Source of the DNA: Vibrionales bacterium SWAT-3
GTDB taxonomy: Bacteria; Pseudomonadota; Gammaproteobacteria; Enterobacterales; Vibrionaceae
Length of the DNA stretch: 57,644 nt
NCBI GenBank assembly: GCA_000169995.1
Contig: AAZW01000031.1
Coordinates: 1-57,644 of the forward strand
Direction: 5' to 3'
Made by a program: the position numbers and the translations under genes. The notes beneath the pieces were generated by a model that saw only the letters and a list, made by a program, of their open reading frames with translations, made no database searches and was not told the DNA's origin. Of the stretch, positions 14,950 to 22,417 are shown piece by piece. Position 1 is the first letter of the stretch; each line of letters opens with the position of its first letter.

Positions 14950-15753
14950 CTACACTAAATCAGGGCGAACAACTTCCACTGACTCAACAATAATTGGAAT
15001 AGAGCCGACAGGCTGATTGGTTTTCACTGTGAACTTAAGCTCCGAGCTATGTGCCGTTGGAAACAGTTCATCAATGTAAAAGCCGCGCATGATTGGGTCG
15101 AAATGGAAGCAGCCCGCTTGCCAAAAACGGCGATTGCGTTTTGCTCGCATATCTTCCAAAGCTCGTGAAGAGTCAAAGACCTTCACAAAGTCACGGTAGA
15201 TTTGCAGTGTATGAATTTCATCACTTAAAAAGTGCATGCGGCGAACCAGTTGAAGCGGGCCCGAAACAAGATCAAGAAACTCATTTTCTGTAGAGCTTGC
15301 TTGCATGGTTTGCTTTTTGATTTTTGGCACAACCACACGTGCAGGTTGACGCGCTGAAACGGTCGCCCATGCTTGCAATTGAACCTTGGGTGCATTCGCT
15401 TGAGAGGTAGAAGCAATTTCTACTTCTAGCGTAATGTTATCGCCCATTTCCGTTACCAGACCTGTGTAACGAACGCCGTTTTTCGTTTTTGCTGTGATAT
15501 CAGACAGTGGGATTGTGAAGAAGCCATCTACCTGAGTCAGACCTTTGTACGCTTCTAACTTCTTGATGAACTCACCATCTAAAACAATGATTTCATCTGC
15601 ATTCAGTGTCAGCGTGATACGGCGCAATTGTGCAGCCGCAAGGTTGGTCTCAAGAAAGATTTCTTCATAAGTAGGACCAATCGGAATAGTCAGCGTTGCT
15701 TTCTCGCCGTAATCCGCACCCGTGAAGGAATTGAGTTTAGTTGGAGCAGACAT
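14950..15753 (-). CDS. Major capsid protein, double jelly-roll (PM2 P2-like)
   Basis: 267 aa, close to the 269 I recall for PM2 P2. The N-terminal TLTIPIGPTYEEIFLETN matches the first strand of the PM2/autolykivirus capsid family, where IGxTYExI is shared. Other marks are FFTIPLSDITAKTKNG and RRFWQAGCFHFDPIMRGFYI, with the final IPIIVESVEVV strand. Two successive beta-sandwich halves of about 130 residues are apparent. It would build the icosahedral shell over the internal membrane. GGGAG lies 8 nt before the ATG. Confidence 0.85.
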   Translation of the reverse strand: MSAPTKLNSFTGADYGEKATLTIPIGPTYEEIFLETNLAAAQLRRITLTLNADEIIVLDGEFIKKLEAYKGLTQVDGFFTIPLSDITAKTKNGVRYTGLVTEMGDNITLEVEIASTSQANAPKVQLQAWATVSARQPARVVVPKIKKQTMQASSTENEFLDLVSGPLQLVRRMHFLSDEIHTLQIYRDFVKVFDSSRALEDMRAKRNRRFWQAGCFHFDPIMRGFYIDELFPTAHSSELKFTVKTNQPVGSIPIIVESVEVVRPDLV

Positions 15754-15767
15754 TGATAATTACTCCC

Positions 15768-15884
15768 TTAACCGATGGTATCTTCAACAGCGTCAACGTT
15801 GTTTGAAGCCCAAACCACGCCAGCCGCCACAACGGATGCTACAAGAGCAATAACCGCGAGTTTCTTCGGTGTAAAACCTGCCAT
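15768..15884 (-). CDS. Small membrane protein upstream of capsid gene, 38 aa
   Basis: MAGFTPKKLAVIALVASVVA begins a one-helix protein with an acidic tail (NNVDAVEDTIG). AGGTAAAG precedes the ATG. It is the first gene after the internal terminator and 14 nt from the capsid gene, so it is probably a virion membrane peptide. PM2 has comparable tiny membrane proteins (P4, P7). Confidence 0.65.
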   Translation of the reverse strand: MAGFTPKKLAVIALVASVVAAGVVWASNNVDAVEDTIG

Positions 15885-15894
15885 TTCTTTACCT

Positions 15895-15923
15895 ATAAAA
15901 AAAACCGCCCAACATTAGGCGGC
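15895..15923 (-). terminator. Internal terminator between ATPase and capsid genes
   Basis: On the minus strand, GCCGCC / GGCGGT with a loop of about 8 nt is followed by T8. It separates early/replication-packaging genes from the capsid operon and implies that the capsid genes have their own promoter or an antitermination step. Confidence 0.75.
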
Positions 15924-15940
15924 TTTTACTTAAACAGGCT

Positions 15941-15978
15941 ATTGGGAATCGATTCCTAATAGTTATTGGGAATCGATT
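15941..15978. promoter_or_regulatory. Twin palindromic sites, putative late-gene operator
   Basis: ATTGGGAATCGATTC occurs at 15,941-15,955 and again at 15,964-15,978, a 23-bp offset of about two helical turns. Each copy holds the palindrome GAATCGATTC (the first extends to GGAATCGATTCC). They sit between the ATPase stop and the internal terminator. Best read as a binding site for a dimeric regulator of the capsid operon; PM2 late genes need phage activators. Confidence 0.55.
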
Positions 15979-16005
15979 CGGAATAAATGGGCTTTGTGTC
16001 ACAAT

Positions 16006-16665
16006 TTACCACTTAATCACCCCTTTCTTGAACGCTTTACCGTCTTGTAATAGGTACTCAAGTGGATCAAGTTTTTCGATATCACTTGCAGGGATTCCGG
16101 TCATTTTTTCCAAATACACAGCACTAGCCTTGGTCTTTTGCATCATCACACAGGCATGCTGACAGTTATCGATAATGGTCTTTGAAACTTCCTGACCACG
16201 TTGAAACAGGTTAATAGTATGCAGGTTAAACTTACGGCCTAAGCGCAATATTTTGCCATGATAGCCCGTTGCTTTACCTGCATTTTCGCTATGCTCCGCA
16301 ACCTCTTCGCAGATGATTTTAAGCGGTTTTTTGTGCTTACCATTCCCCATAGCCCAAACCACTTGGCAAAACTTATCAAAGTCTTTGGTTGTGGTTTCGT
16401 GAGTCGGTTGATAGGCAATCTTAAAGCCTTGTTTTGTCTTACGACCTGCAATCAGTGCGGCGGCAAACTCTTTAATATTGGAATACCCGCGCACCACACG
16501 CCCTGCAAGCTTTCCACTGTAATCGCCCATTGGGTCAAACATAGCCACTTGGTCAGTATCTTTGATAAAGAGTTTTTTGGCAGCGGATGTTTTCCCGCTG
16601 CCACTCATACCAACCGCAAACACATGACCATTTTTAAGGGCATTATTTGGGTTAATTGGCTGCAT
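16006..16665 (-). CDS. Genome-packaging ATPase (PM2 P9-like)
   Basis: 219 aa, about the size of PM2 P9. Walker A is GMSGSGKTS with K25; Walker B is LKIICEE around residues 115-121; a following Gln/Arg-rich motif (NLFQRGQEVSKT) fits the FtsK/HerA-type packaging ATPases of internal-membrane phages. It should pump DNA into the empty procapsid. TAAATG-coupled with the upstream gene. Confidence 0.85.
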   Translation of the reverse strand: MQPINPNNALKNGHVFAVGMSGSGKTSAAKKLFIKDTDQVAMFDPMGDYSGKLAGRVVRGYSNIKEFAAALIAGRKTKQGFKIAYQPTHETTTKDFDKFCQVVWAMGNGKHKKPLKIICEEVAEHSENAGKATGYHGKILRLGRKFNLHTINLFQRGQEVSKTIIDNCQHACVMMQKTKASAVYLEKMTGIPASDIEKLDPLEYLLQDGKAFKKGVIKW

Positions 16666-17136
16666 TTATTGTGCTTCCTCCGCGGAATCTGTTACCTCTT
16701 CCGATTGGGTAATTTCTTTCGCCGCATCGGATGCCTTAAGCATTTTGATTTGTTGGAATGACGTAAAGCCCAATGAACCCGCCGCGACCAGAAATGCAAA
16801 CTCTTCTTTGTAGGCTGCTAACCATGGGGGCATTTCACCACCATATTTCACAAACAAAGGTGCTGCCGTACTTGCCACGCTTTCGGCCTGCGATGGGTCA
16901 ATAGCAAAATCTTTATGTCCAAACTGTTTTAGCAATTGCTCTGATACACTAAGAATTGCCATTACAGACGCTGAGCCTTGTGCTAGAGCTTGTGCATTAC
17001 CCGCTTGTTTAATATCAGCGGTACTAGGGTCAAAATCTTGCTCATCACCTAACTGTTGAAGCAGTGCCGCTTCATCTTCCGTTGTGTGCACTTCTTCATT
17101 CACTTCAATTTCATTTACTTCTAATTCGTTTTCCAT
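16666..17136 (-). CDS. Acidic membrane-associated prophage protein, 156 aa
   Basis: Very acidic start (MENELEVNEIEVNEEVHTTE), a helical middle, one hydrophobic segment (FAFLVAAGSLGFTSFQQI) near residues 113-130, and an acidic tail. Unknown family. Located between the Zn-ribbon gene and the ATPase, so a virion membrane or packaging partner is likely. Confidence 0.6.
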   Translation of the reverse strand: MENELEVNEIEVNEEVHTTEDEAALLQQLGDEQDFDPSTADIKQAGNAQALAQGSASVMAILSVSEQLLKQFGHKDFAIDPSQAESVASTAAPLFVKYGGEMPPWLAAYKEEFAFLVAAGSLGFTSFQQIKMLKASDAAKEITQSEEVTDSAEEAQ

Positions 17137-17532
17137 TTACGCCACCACTTTGATTGTTTTAACTAGACCACCAAACACCAACCCCATAAGAGCACCGATA
17201 CCCACACACGCCGCCGTTCCGATTGGCTTTGATTCCGTATCTGTATTGGGTTTCGGTGTTGGCTCTGGATTGGGTTTAAATTCCCCTTGATTGACAATCG
17301 GTTTAACCTCTAGCTTTGGAGCTTTGAGCTTTTCGATATCTGATTGCACTTCTTCAAGTGATTTAAAGGCATTCATTTCCGCTTGCATTGCCTTGCCTGT
17401 ACGAGTATCAGGGCCACACTCACAGCGACCATGAACATAAGCCGAACGTTTCCCTTTGCCTTGCTTGATTGCCTTTGGTGTTAAGCAAGTCGAGCACACT
17501 ACATACCCTAAGATTTCGTTTTCATTTTCCAT
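17137..17532 (-). CDS. Zn-ribbon protein with C-terminal membrane anchor, 131 aa
   Basis: N-terminal cysteines CSTC and CEC form a probable zinc ribbon (residues about 13-39). A helical region is followed by a Pro-rich linker (KPNPEPTPKPNTD) and a membrane helix (AACVGIGALMGLVFGGLV). The ATG overlaps the upstream TAA. Unknown; possibly a membrane-bound DNA-binding or transcription factor. Confidence 0.6.
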   Translation of the reverse strand: MENENEILGYVVCSTCLTPKAIKQGKGKRSAYVHGRCECGPDTRTGKAMQAEMNAFKSLEEVQSDIEKLKAPKLEVKPIVNQGEFKPNPEPTPKPNTDTESKPIGTAACVGIGALMGLVFGGLVKTIKVVA

Positions 17533-17711
17533 TAGCTATTTTCCTTTTCTAATGCGTTTAGACGTTGGTTAAAGGCTTTAAAAAGCCAAATGGTTTTCAC
17601 TAGCCAAGGCTTAATGAAACCGAAGCCCATCGGGGGCTTATACGCTTGCGACTCCGAATCCATTTCATTCAGTAAACGAGTGGTTTCGCTTTGTATTGTT
17701 TTTTCCGTCAT
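17532..17711 (-). CDS. Small prophage protein, 59 aa
   Basis: MTEKTIQSETTRLLNEMDSE begins it; the C-terminal half has an amphipathic, Trp-containing segment (PWLVKTIWLFKAFNQRL) that may lie on a membrane. AGGGAACC precedes the ATG. It is 11 nt after the replication gene and TAATG-coupled to the next. Unknown. Confidence 0.55.
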   Translation of the reverse strand: MTEKTIQSETTRLLNEMDSESQAYKPPMGFGFIKPWLVKTIWLFKAFNQRLNALEKENS

Positions 17712-17722
17712 TGGTTCCCTTA

Positions 17723-19558
17723 TTAAGTCGTGATGAGTCGCCCGTTTCGAAGTCGCAACGAGAGATGTTTATCTATTGGGACAGTTGCCCCAACTGAGAG
17801 AGGTTTTAACAAGCATTGAATCCCTTTAACGCTCCATCCGGTCACGTCTATCAAAGCTTGTTCTAAAGGTGAAATTGGTATTTCTTCTGGTTGGTTACAC
17901 TTATTTTCAGTGCTCCAAGGAAGGGCTCCGCCCTTTTTAAGGTCAAGAGCACGACGCTTTACGTCTTTCGTTTTCACCAAACTAAATTGCTCGCTACAAG
18001 TTGCGATAACCTTACCAAGCCAATTGATACCAATGACGCGCTTTACCGCATCACCGTACTGGTTAAACTTTTCCTCATAGGCAAGCTTTGCTTTAAAACC
18101 AAGCTCACAAAAGCCTTTCCATCGCGAATTGTCAGCATGGTCTCGCAGGGCTTCTAACTCTTCATCAAAAGCCGTATCTAACGGGCTTGCTCTACGCAAC
18201 TGACGCCACAAACCCACAGACGGCGCACCAGATTGTGAAAACTGCTTAATTCGGTGTATACGCGCCCATGCGGTCGCAGAAAGTGCCGCTTGTTTCGCAT
18301 CACCCTCTGGCATGTGCGCACCGTTAATATTCTTGGAAATGTACTTAATGATGTAACCCGTAGCCGTACCTTGTGACGGGTCACAATCTTTAATCGTTAT
18401 ACGAGGAGTTTTATCAAGCTTGCCGTTTATGATGAGTTCGTTTTTATCTTCATCGATAGCAATGCCCTCAATGATGTCTATCAGGTCTTGCTTTTGCGCT
18501 GGGTGCACATACAAGAACATATGCGCATGAGGTGTACCGTCTTTGTGAGGTTCAGCAACACGAAGCCCAAACCATTGAATATCAATCTTTGGCTTTTTAA
18601 ACCAAGCTCGCGCACATCGCCATTTAGCCATCATTACTTCATGAGCTTCTTTCGGTGTGCAGCCGTTCCATTTATCAGAATTTCGGTGGTATTTACTCGG
18701 AAGTGTCCAGTTAACAAAAACCCCCTCATAACCCAAATCGATTGCTCGTTCTTCATCACCACGACTACGAACCACCAATTCAATACGGCGGTTTTCTGGG
18801 TTTGCCGTAGTTCGTTTAACCACTTCCGACAAATCAAACGCTTGACCGGTCTCATCGTTTAACACCGACATAGAATTTACAAATTGCTCTGCTTCGATTT
18901 GCTTCTTTTCCCAACGGGCATAAGAGCGACTCGATACATACTTGCGTTGACCCTTGTTACCACCAACACGACTCAAAGCAATTTGTGAATACTCGATATA
19001 TTGAGTACGTAAAAACTTAAACTTACGCACGAGGTAATTCACATCCAGACAACGACGAATTGCACGTTCTAATTCGCGCTCTGCGTCCTCTCTGGTTTCA
19101 TGCTTCTTTTTAATTTGTGGGGCTTTGATATAAAAACGTTTCATATCTTCACGAATGCCATAAAACACTTTCTCAAGCGCATCGAGATAACCCGACTCAC
19201 TCTCTTCAATCTCAATCATTTGGATCAAGCGTGTGAACATTTCAGTCAGGTTTGTAGCTAAGCGCTCTAATGTTTCATCACACATCAAAACACTGTGATT
19301 TAGCTCTACTGAACTACGTGCACCACTATGCAGACGCTGCCTTTCTGGTGCATTGCTACGTTCATCAACAAAAGTATATTTATCTTCAATAAACGGAGAG
19401 CATTTAAGCGCGTGTTTCACTGAATCATTCGTAAATCGGTCTATGTTCTCTGGAGTCGCGTTGGTACGACGTTTACGGCGGGAAACTTGAAACCTCACAT
19501 CATCTTGAACAATGCGAGGTAATCGAGGCATAAACTCACGAGCAAATAACGTATGCAC
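17723..19558 (-). CDS. gpA-type rolling-circle replication initiator
   Basis: 611 aa. Superfamily I initiator that nicks the phage origin and attaches to the 5' end. The metal site is PHAHMFLY (H344, H346). The catalytic motif is GYIIKYISKNI with Y402 and Y406 separated by three residues and K405, as in P2 A and PM2 P12. The start is GTG (TAAGTG) with AAGGA 7 nt upstream; the first Met would be ten codons in. The first 200 residues are basic and helical. Confidence 0.88.
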   Translation of the reverse strand: MHTLFAREFMPRLPRIVQDDVRFQVSRRKRRTNATPENIDRFTNDSVKHALKCSPFIEDKYTFVDERSNAPERQRLHSGARSSVELNHSVLMCDETLERLATNLTEMFTRLIQMIEIEESESGYLDALEKVFYGIREDMKRFYIKAPQIKKKHETREDAERELERAIRRCLDVNYLVRKFKFLRTQYIEYSQIALSRVGGNKGQRKYVSSRSYARWEKKQIEAEQFVNSMSVLNDETGQAFDLSEVVKRTTANPENRRIELVVRSRGDEERAIDLGYEGVFVNWTLPSKYHRNSDKWNGCTPKEAHEVMMAKWRCARAWFKKPKIDIQWFGLRVAEPHKDGTPHAHMFLYVHPAQKQDLIDIIEGIAIDEDKNELIINGKLDKTPRITIKDCDPSQGTATGYIIKYISKNINGAHMPEGDAKQAALSATAWARIHRIKQFSQSGAPSVGLWRQLRRASPLDTAFDEELEALRDHADNSRWKGFCELGFKAKLAYEEKFNQYGDAVKRVIGINWLGKVIATCSEQFSLVKTKDVKRRALDLKKGGALPWSTENKCNQPEEIPISPLEQALIDVTGWSVKGIQCLLKPLSVGATVPIDKHLSLRLRNGRLITT

Positions 19559-19777
19559 TTAAAATTCCTTGTAACGTCTAACTGGCTTAATAGTTTGGGG
19601 GTTATTCCAAAGGTCGATAGCCGCTTGAGCATTCATCGCTTCACCCCCTTCAAAATCACAATCATTGCAAAGCACGAAATAACGTGGTGTATCGTCTAAT
19701 GTGGACTCACAAAAAACCGCGCTACTGTCGCACTTGGTACACGCTCTAATTGATTGAATAGAAATATGTGTACTCAC
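19559..19777 (-). CDS. Lar-like zinc-ribbon protein
   Basis: 72 aa from the GTG at 19,777 (preceded by GGGGTGGTGAT). A second GTG 5 codons upstream is possible. It has CTKC and CNDCDFEGGEA with a following AAIDLWN, the signature of the Lar restriction-alleviation family (PF14354). Rac-prophage Lar relieves host EcoK restriction; here that role is inferred. It precedes the replication initiator. Confidence 0.6.
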   Translation of the reverse strand: MSTHISIQSIRACTKCDSSAVFCESTLDDTPRYFVLCNDCDFEGGEAMNAQAAIDLWNNPQTIKPVRRYKEF

Positions 19778-19778
19778 A

Positions 19779-19973
19779 TCACCACCCCGCACATTCGCTT
19801 TCAGTGCATTGGTAATTCATAGGCCTTGGCTTTCGCTTCACCGGCTTCTTAATTCCATGCTTTTCTCGTAGCTTTTGAAGTAAATATCGAGAACGTTCTA
19901 ACTTTTCTGGGTCAGGGTTTTCCATTCCTGCCATATCTGGACAAGGCTGGTGAATTGGATCAGAAACTTGCAT
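19779..19973 (-). CDS. Small early prophage protein, 64 aa
   Basis: MQVSDPIHQPCPDMAGMENP begins a basic, Lys/Arg-rich protein (KKPVKRKPRP) ending CTESECAGW. GGGGCAACT precedes the ATG. Unknown. Confidence 0.5.
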   Translation of the reverse strand: MQVSDPIHQPCPDMAGMENPDPEKLERSRYLLQKLREKHGIKKPVKRKPRPMNYQCTESECAGW

Positions 19974-19982
19974 AGTTGCCCC

Positions 19983-20213
19983 TTACGCAAAGTATCGAGA
20001 AGGGAATAAAGAACGCGTCTCTTTGTAGCTTGCCAGCCTCGCTGAAAGGGGGTATTTACACACCGTTTCATTCGCAGATTCAGCAGCAAAGAAAATTGCA
20101 GATTGGTATTTATACGCCTGACCTATGCGAAAAATAGTGTAATGCCCCTTACGGCCTCTAAGTGAGTTTCGTAAATCTTTAAAATCTTGTTTGATACCTA
20201 AACTAATGCTCAT
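19983..20213 (-). CDS. Small early prophage protein, 76 aa
   Basis: MSISLGIKQDFKDLRNSLRG begins it. Basic, no membrane helix. The ATG at 20,213 is 6 nt after AAGGGGC; a GTG one codon earlier is possible. Unknown function. Confidence 0.5.
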   Translation of the reverse strand: MSISLGIKQDFKDLRNSLRGRKGHYTIFRIGQAYKYQSAIFFAAESANETVCKYPLSARLASYKETRSLFPSRYFA

Positions 20214-20223
20214 CACTTGCCCC

Positions 20224-20478
20224 TTAAATCGCTGAACGCCAGTCTTGGTATTTAGACGCCTGTTCTTCTGCTAACTGGTCAATAGCTCGCATATTGATAA
20301 AAACACGGCGTGCATCACTTGAAGTTTCACGTTTTAAAAGTGGCAATTGACCACGCTTAATCTGCATTCGGACAGCATTCAACGACAACCCTGTTAGGTC
20401 TGCGTATTTTTCAGGCGTCACAAAAGACCCATAAAAACCATTCGCTTCATTCATTTCTGTTTGTTTATAACCTATCAT
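20224..20478 (-). CDS. AlpA/MerR-type DNA-binding regulator (Cro/excisionase-like)
   Basis: 84 aa with a winged-helix motif: FVTPEKYADLTGLSLNAVRM then QIKRGQLPLLKR and RVFINM, as in AlpA and excisionase-type helix-turn-helix proteins. It is the first gene of the leftward early operon, divergent from the repressor, the position of Cro or Xis. AAAGG precedes the ATG. Confidence 0.65.
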   Translation of the reverse strand: MIGYKQTEMNEANGFYGSFVTPEKYADLTGLSLNAVRMQIKRGQLPLLKRETSSDARRVFINMRAIDQLAEEQASKYQDWRSAI

Positions 20479-20518
20479 GAACCTTTAACTCCCTTTTCTG
20501 ATGGCTAACCCGTCAATT

Positions 20519-20588
20519 TGTGGGTTAATGTGGGTTTAATTAAATACTAATATTTAAGTGTGTTCAATAGGGTTTAGGAGGGTTTATG
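20519..20588. promoter_or_regulatory. Operator region of the prophage switch
   Basis: Two pairs of 10-bp direct repeats lie between the divergent regulators. TGTGGGTTAA-TGTGGGTTTA is at 20,519-20,538, and AGGGTTTAGG-AGGGTTTATG at 20,569-20,588, the latter covering the repressor start codon. The shared GGGTT repeats once per helical turn, fitting cooperative repressor binding and autoregulation. Confidence 0.55.
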
Positions 20589-21296
20589 AGGGAATGGTTT
20601 TTAAGTACGGAAATAATCGCCGTTGATGGGACTCCAAATACAACAAACGGGATAAACCAAAAAGCTAGAAATAACAACTGGTTAAAAAGAAAAGCAGAAG
20701 GTAACGGTCGGTCAATGGAATACCACCTCTCCAATTTTGGCCCCGAGGTGCGAAAACTCCTTATTGAGACATACATCACAGATGAAGTAGAGAAAAACCA
20801 ACTTTTAGAGAAGTTCGAAAACCTAATGCCAAGCAATGCATATGGGCTTAAGCCTTTAAGCGAATTTGGTGAATGGGCAAAACTGCCAGTTTATGATGTG
20901 CATGCAGCCGCAGGAGCAGGTGCCTTGGTTCAATCAGAATATCAAATCGGCGTTTTTAGTTTGCCTGTAGAACTGCTTTTGGAATACGGCTTAAAACCAG
21001 AGTTCAGTTCCGTAATTTTTGTTGACGGCGACTCAATGGAACCAATATTGAGTGATGGTGATAGATTGCTCGTTGATATTAGAGAGCGACAACATCCTGT
21101 TGCAAATGGTGTATATGTAATCCGCATCGATGAAGCGGTGTATGTTAAGCGCTTACAATGGGATATCGAAAACGGTGTTTATAAAATCATCTCTGACAAC
21201 CTTAAGTACCCTGCCTTTAACATTAATCACAACAACGGGCGCAACTTCAAAATAATAGGAAAAGCGGTAGCCCCTGTTATGAAGAAAATCATATGA
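20586..21296 (+). CDS. LexA/CI-like phage repressor (S24 peptidase)
   Basis: 236 aa. The N-terminal 60 residues (MREWFLSTEIIAVDG, NNWLKRKAEG) resemble the winged-helix DNA-binding domain of Mu repressor/transposase. The C-terminal half is a LexA-type self-cleaving domain: cleavage pair A109-G110, catalytic S150 in DGDSMEP and K188 in VYVKRL. Prophage induction by DNA damage through RecA is therefore likely. GGAGG lies 5 nt before the ATG. Stop overlaps the integrase start. Confidence 0.85.
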   Translation: MREWFLSTEIIAVDGTPNTTNGINQKARNNNWLKRKAEGNGRSMEYHLSNFGPEVRKLLIETYITDEVEKNQLLEKFENLMPSNAYGLKPLSEFGEWAKLPVYDVHAAAGAGALVQSEYQIGVFSLPVELLLEYGLKPEFSSVIFVDGDSMEPILSDGDRLLVDIRERQHPVANGVYVIRIDEAVYVKRLQWDIENGVYKIISDNLKYPAFNINHNNGRNFKIIGKAVAPVMKKII

Positions 21297-22321
21297 GTGT
21301 TAAGAAAGACGGCGAAAAATGGCTTGTTGATTTAAGGCCGTCCGGAAGAAGCGGCAAGCGTTTTAGACGTAAGTTTGATAAAAAGTCAGAGGCTTTAGCC
21401 TATGAGAAACACATACTTTCGACGCATCACAATAAAGAGTGGTTAGGTCTACCCGACGACAAACGGCTACTCTCTGAGTTAGTCGAAATATGGTGGATTA
21501 AGTCAGGCCAACTTAAACGAACGGCAAGCAACTATAGAAAAAAGTTAGACCTGGTATGTCGTGAGCTTGGTAATCCACCCGTCAATAAAATCAATAATGC
21601 GATGGTTAGCAATTGGCAACTGAATAGAATGTCTAAAGGGCAAAGCGCAAATACAGTCCGCCGATTAACATCGTGTCTAAGTAATGTTTTTACTGTACTG
21701 ATTGAAACGGGTGACTTCAACGCACCTCACCCGTTAAAAGACCTCAAACAACCCGCCCCTAATCGGTCTGAAATGACTTATTTAACAACCTACCAAATAG
21801 ATGCGTTGTTATCAGCGGTACAATCGCACCCTGAACTATCCAAGATAGTAGACATTTGTTTGTCTACTGGTTCACGGTGGAGAGAAACCGTAACTCTAAA
21901 GCCAATGAACCTAAGCCCCTATAGGATTAGATTCACCAACACAAAAACAGGCAAGCCTCGAACTGTTCCTATTAGTGAAGAGTTATATAAAAAGTTGCAA
22001 ACCAATGTAAGCGGAAACTTGTTTTCATATGACCCGCAAAAAGAGCTATACGAGATTATGGATTCATTAGAGTTCAACTTACCGAAAGGGCAAAAGGTTC
22101 ACGTATTACGGCACACTTTCGCGAGTCACTTTATTATGAACGGCGGTAACATTCTTACGCTAAAAGAAATCCTAGGCCATGCTAGTATTACCCAAACAAT
22201 GGCTTATGCTCATTTAGCACCAGACCACCTAATTGACGCGGTAAAACTTAACCCACTAAGCAGGTTAAGAGATCCACAAAATGACCACACTCACGACCCA
22301 AAGCGACCTATTACCACATAA
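21293..22321 (+). CDS. int: Tyrosine integrase of the prophage
   Basis: 342 aa phage integrase. The N-terminus has an arm-binding fold (MSVKKDGEKWLVDLRPSGRS), followed by a SAM-like core-binding domain. The catalytic domain shows R195 (GSRWRETV), H270 and R273 (HVLRHTF), H296 (LGHAS) and nucleophile Y305. It lies 71 nt from attR and is translationally coupled (ATGA) to the repressor. Confidence 0.93.
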   Translation: MSVKKDGEKWLVDLRPSGRSGKRFRRKFDKKSEALAYEKHILSTHHNKEWLGLPDDKRLLSELVEIWWIKSGQLKRTASNYRKKLDLVCRELGNPPVNKINNAMVSNWQLNRMSKGQSANTVRRLTSCLSNVFTVLIETGDFNAPHPLKDLKQPAPNRSEMTYLTTYQIDALLSAVQSHPELSKIVDICLSTGSRWRETVTLKPMNLSPYRIRFTNTKTGKPRTVPISEELYKKLQTNVSGNLFSYDPQKELYEIMDSLEFNLPKGQKVHVLRHTFASHFIMNGGNILTLKEILGHASITQTMAYAHLAPDHLIDAVKLNPLSRLRDPQNDHTHDPKRPITT

Positions 22322-22391
22322 GACGGATTGTTAAGTGATTGTATTTAATGGCTATGAACCATTACCACCCATACTAAACAACTTGGGAAAC

Positions 22392-22410
22392 GCTCAGTAA
22401 TGAGCCTTTT
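22392..22410. repeat. Prophage attR, 19-bp direct repeat
   Basis: Identical to 9,315-9,333. Here the hairpin has lost its outermost G-C pair (C instead of G before GCTCA), but it keeps a T6 tail. An inverted repeat TAATGG / CCATTA a little upstream (about 22,347-22,365) could be an integrase arm site. Confidence 0.85.
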
Positions 22411-22417
22411 TTATTAT

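Larger units (their letters stand above)
9315..22410. mobile_element. PM2-like (corticovirus-related) integrated prophage, 13.1 kb
   Basis: Bounded by 19-bp direct repeats. Two rightward genes (repressor, integrase) lie at the right end. All other genes run leftward: small early genes, gpA-type replication initiator, packaging ATPase, double-jelly-roll capsid protein, small membrane proteins, spike/fibre genes, lysis genes and a lipoprotein. There are no tail, portal or terminase genes. ATPase (219 aa), capsid protein (267 aa) and superfamily I initiator (611 aa) have about the sizes I recall for PM2 P9, P2 and P12. PM2-like prophages are known in aquatic bacteria, including vibrios. All modules look intact. 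Confidence 0.88.

Noticed and set aside
9315..22410. Filamentous (CTX-type) prophage
   Set aside because: An FtsK/HerA-like ATPase and rolling-circle initiator could fit, but a double-jelly-roll capsid protein and M15 endolysin do not occur in filamentous phages.
9315..22410. Autolykivirus
   Set aside because: The capsid protein is related, but autolykiviruses have linear genomes without this gpA-type initiator; an integrase and rolling-circle protein favour the PM2 side.
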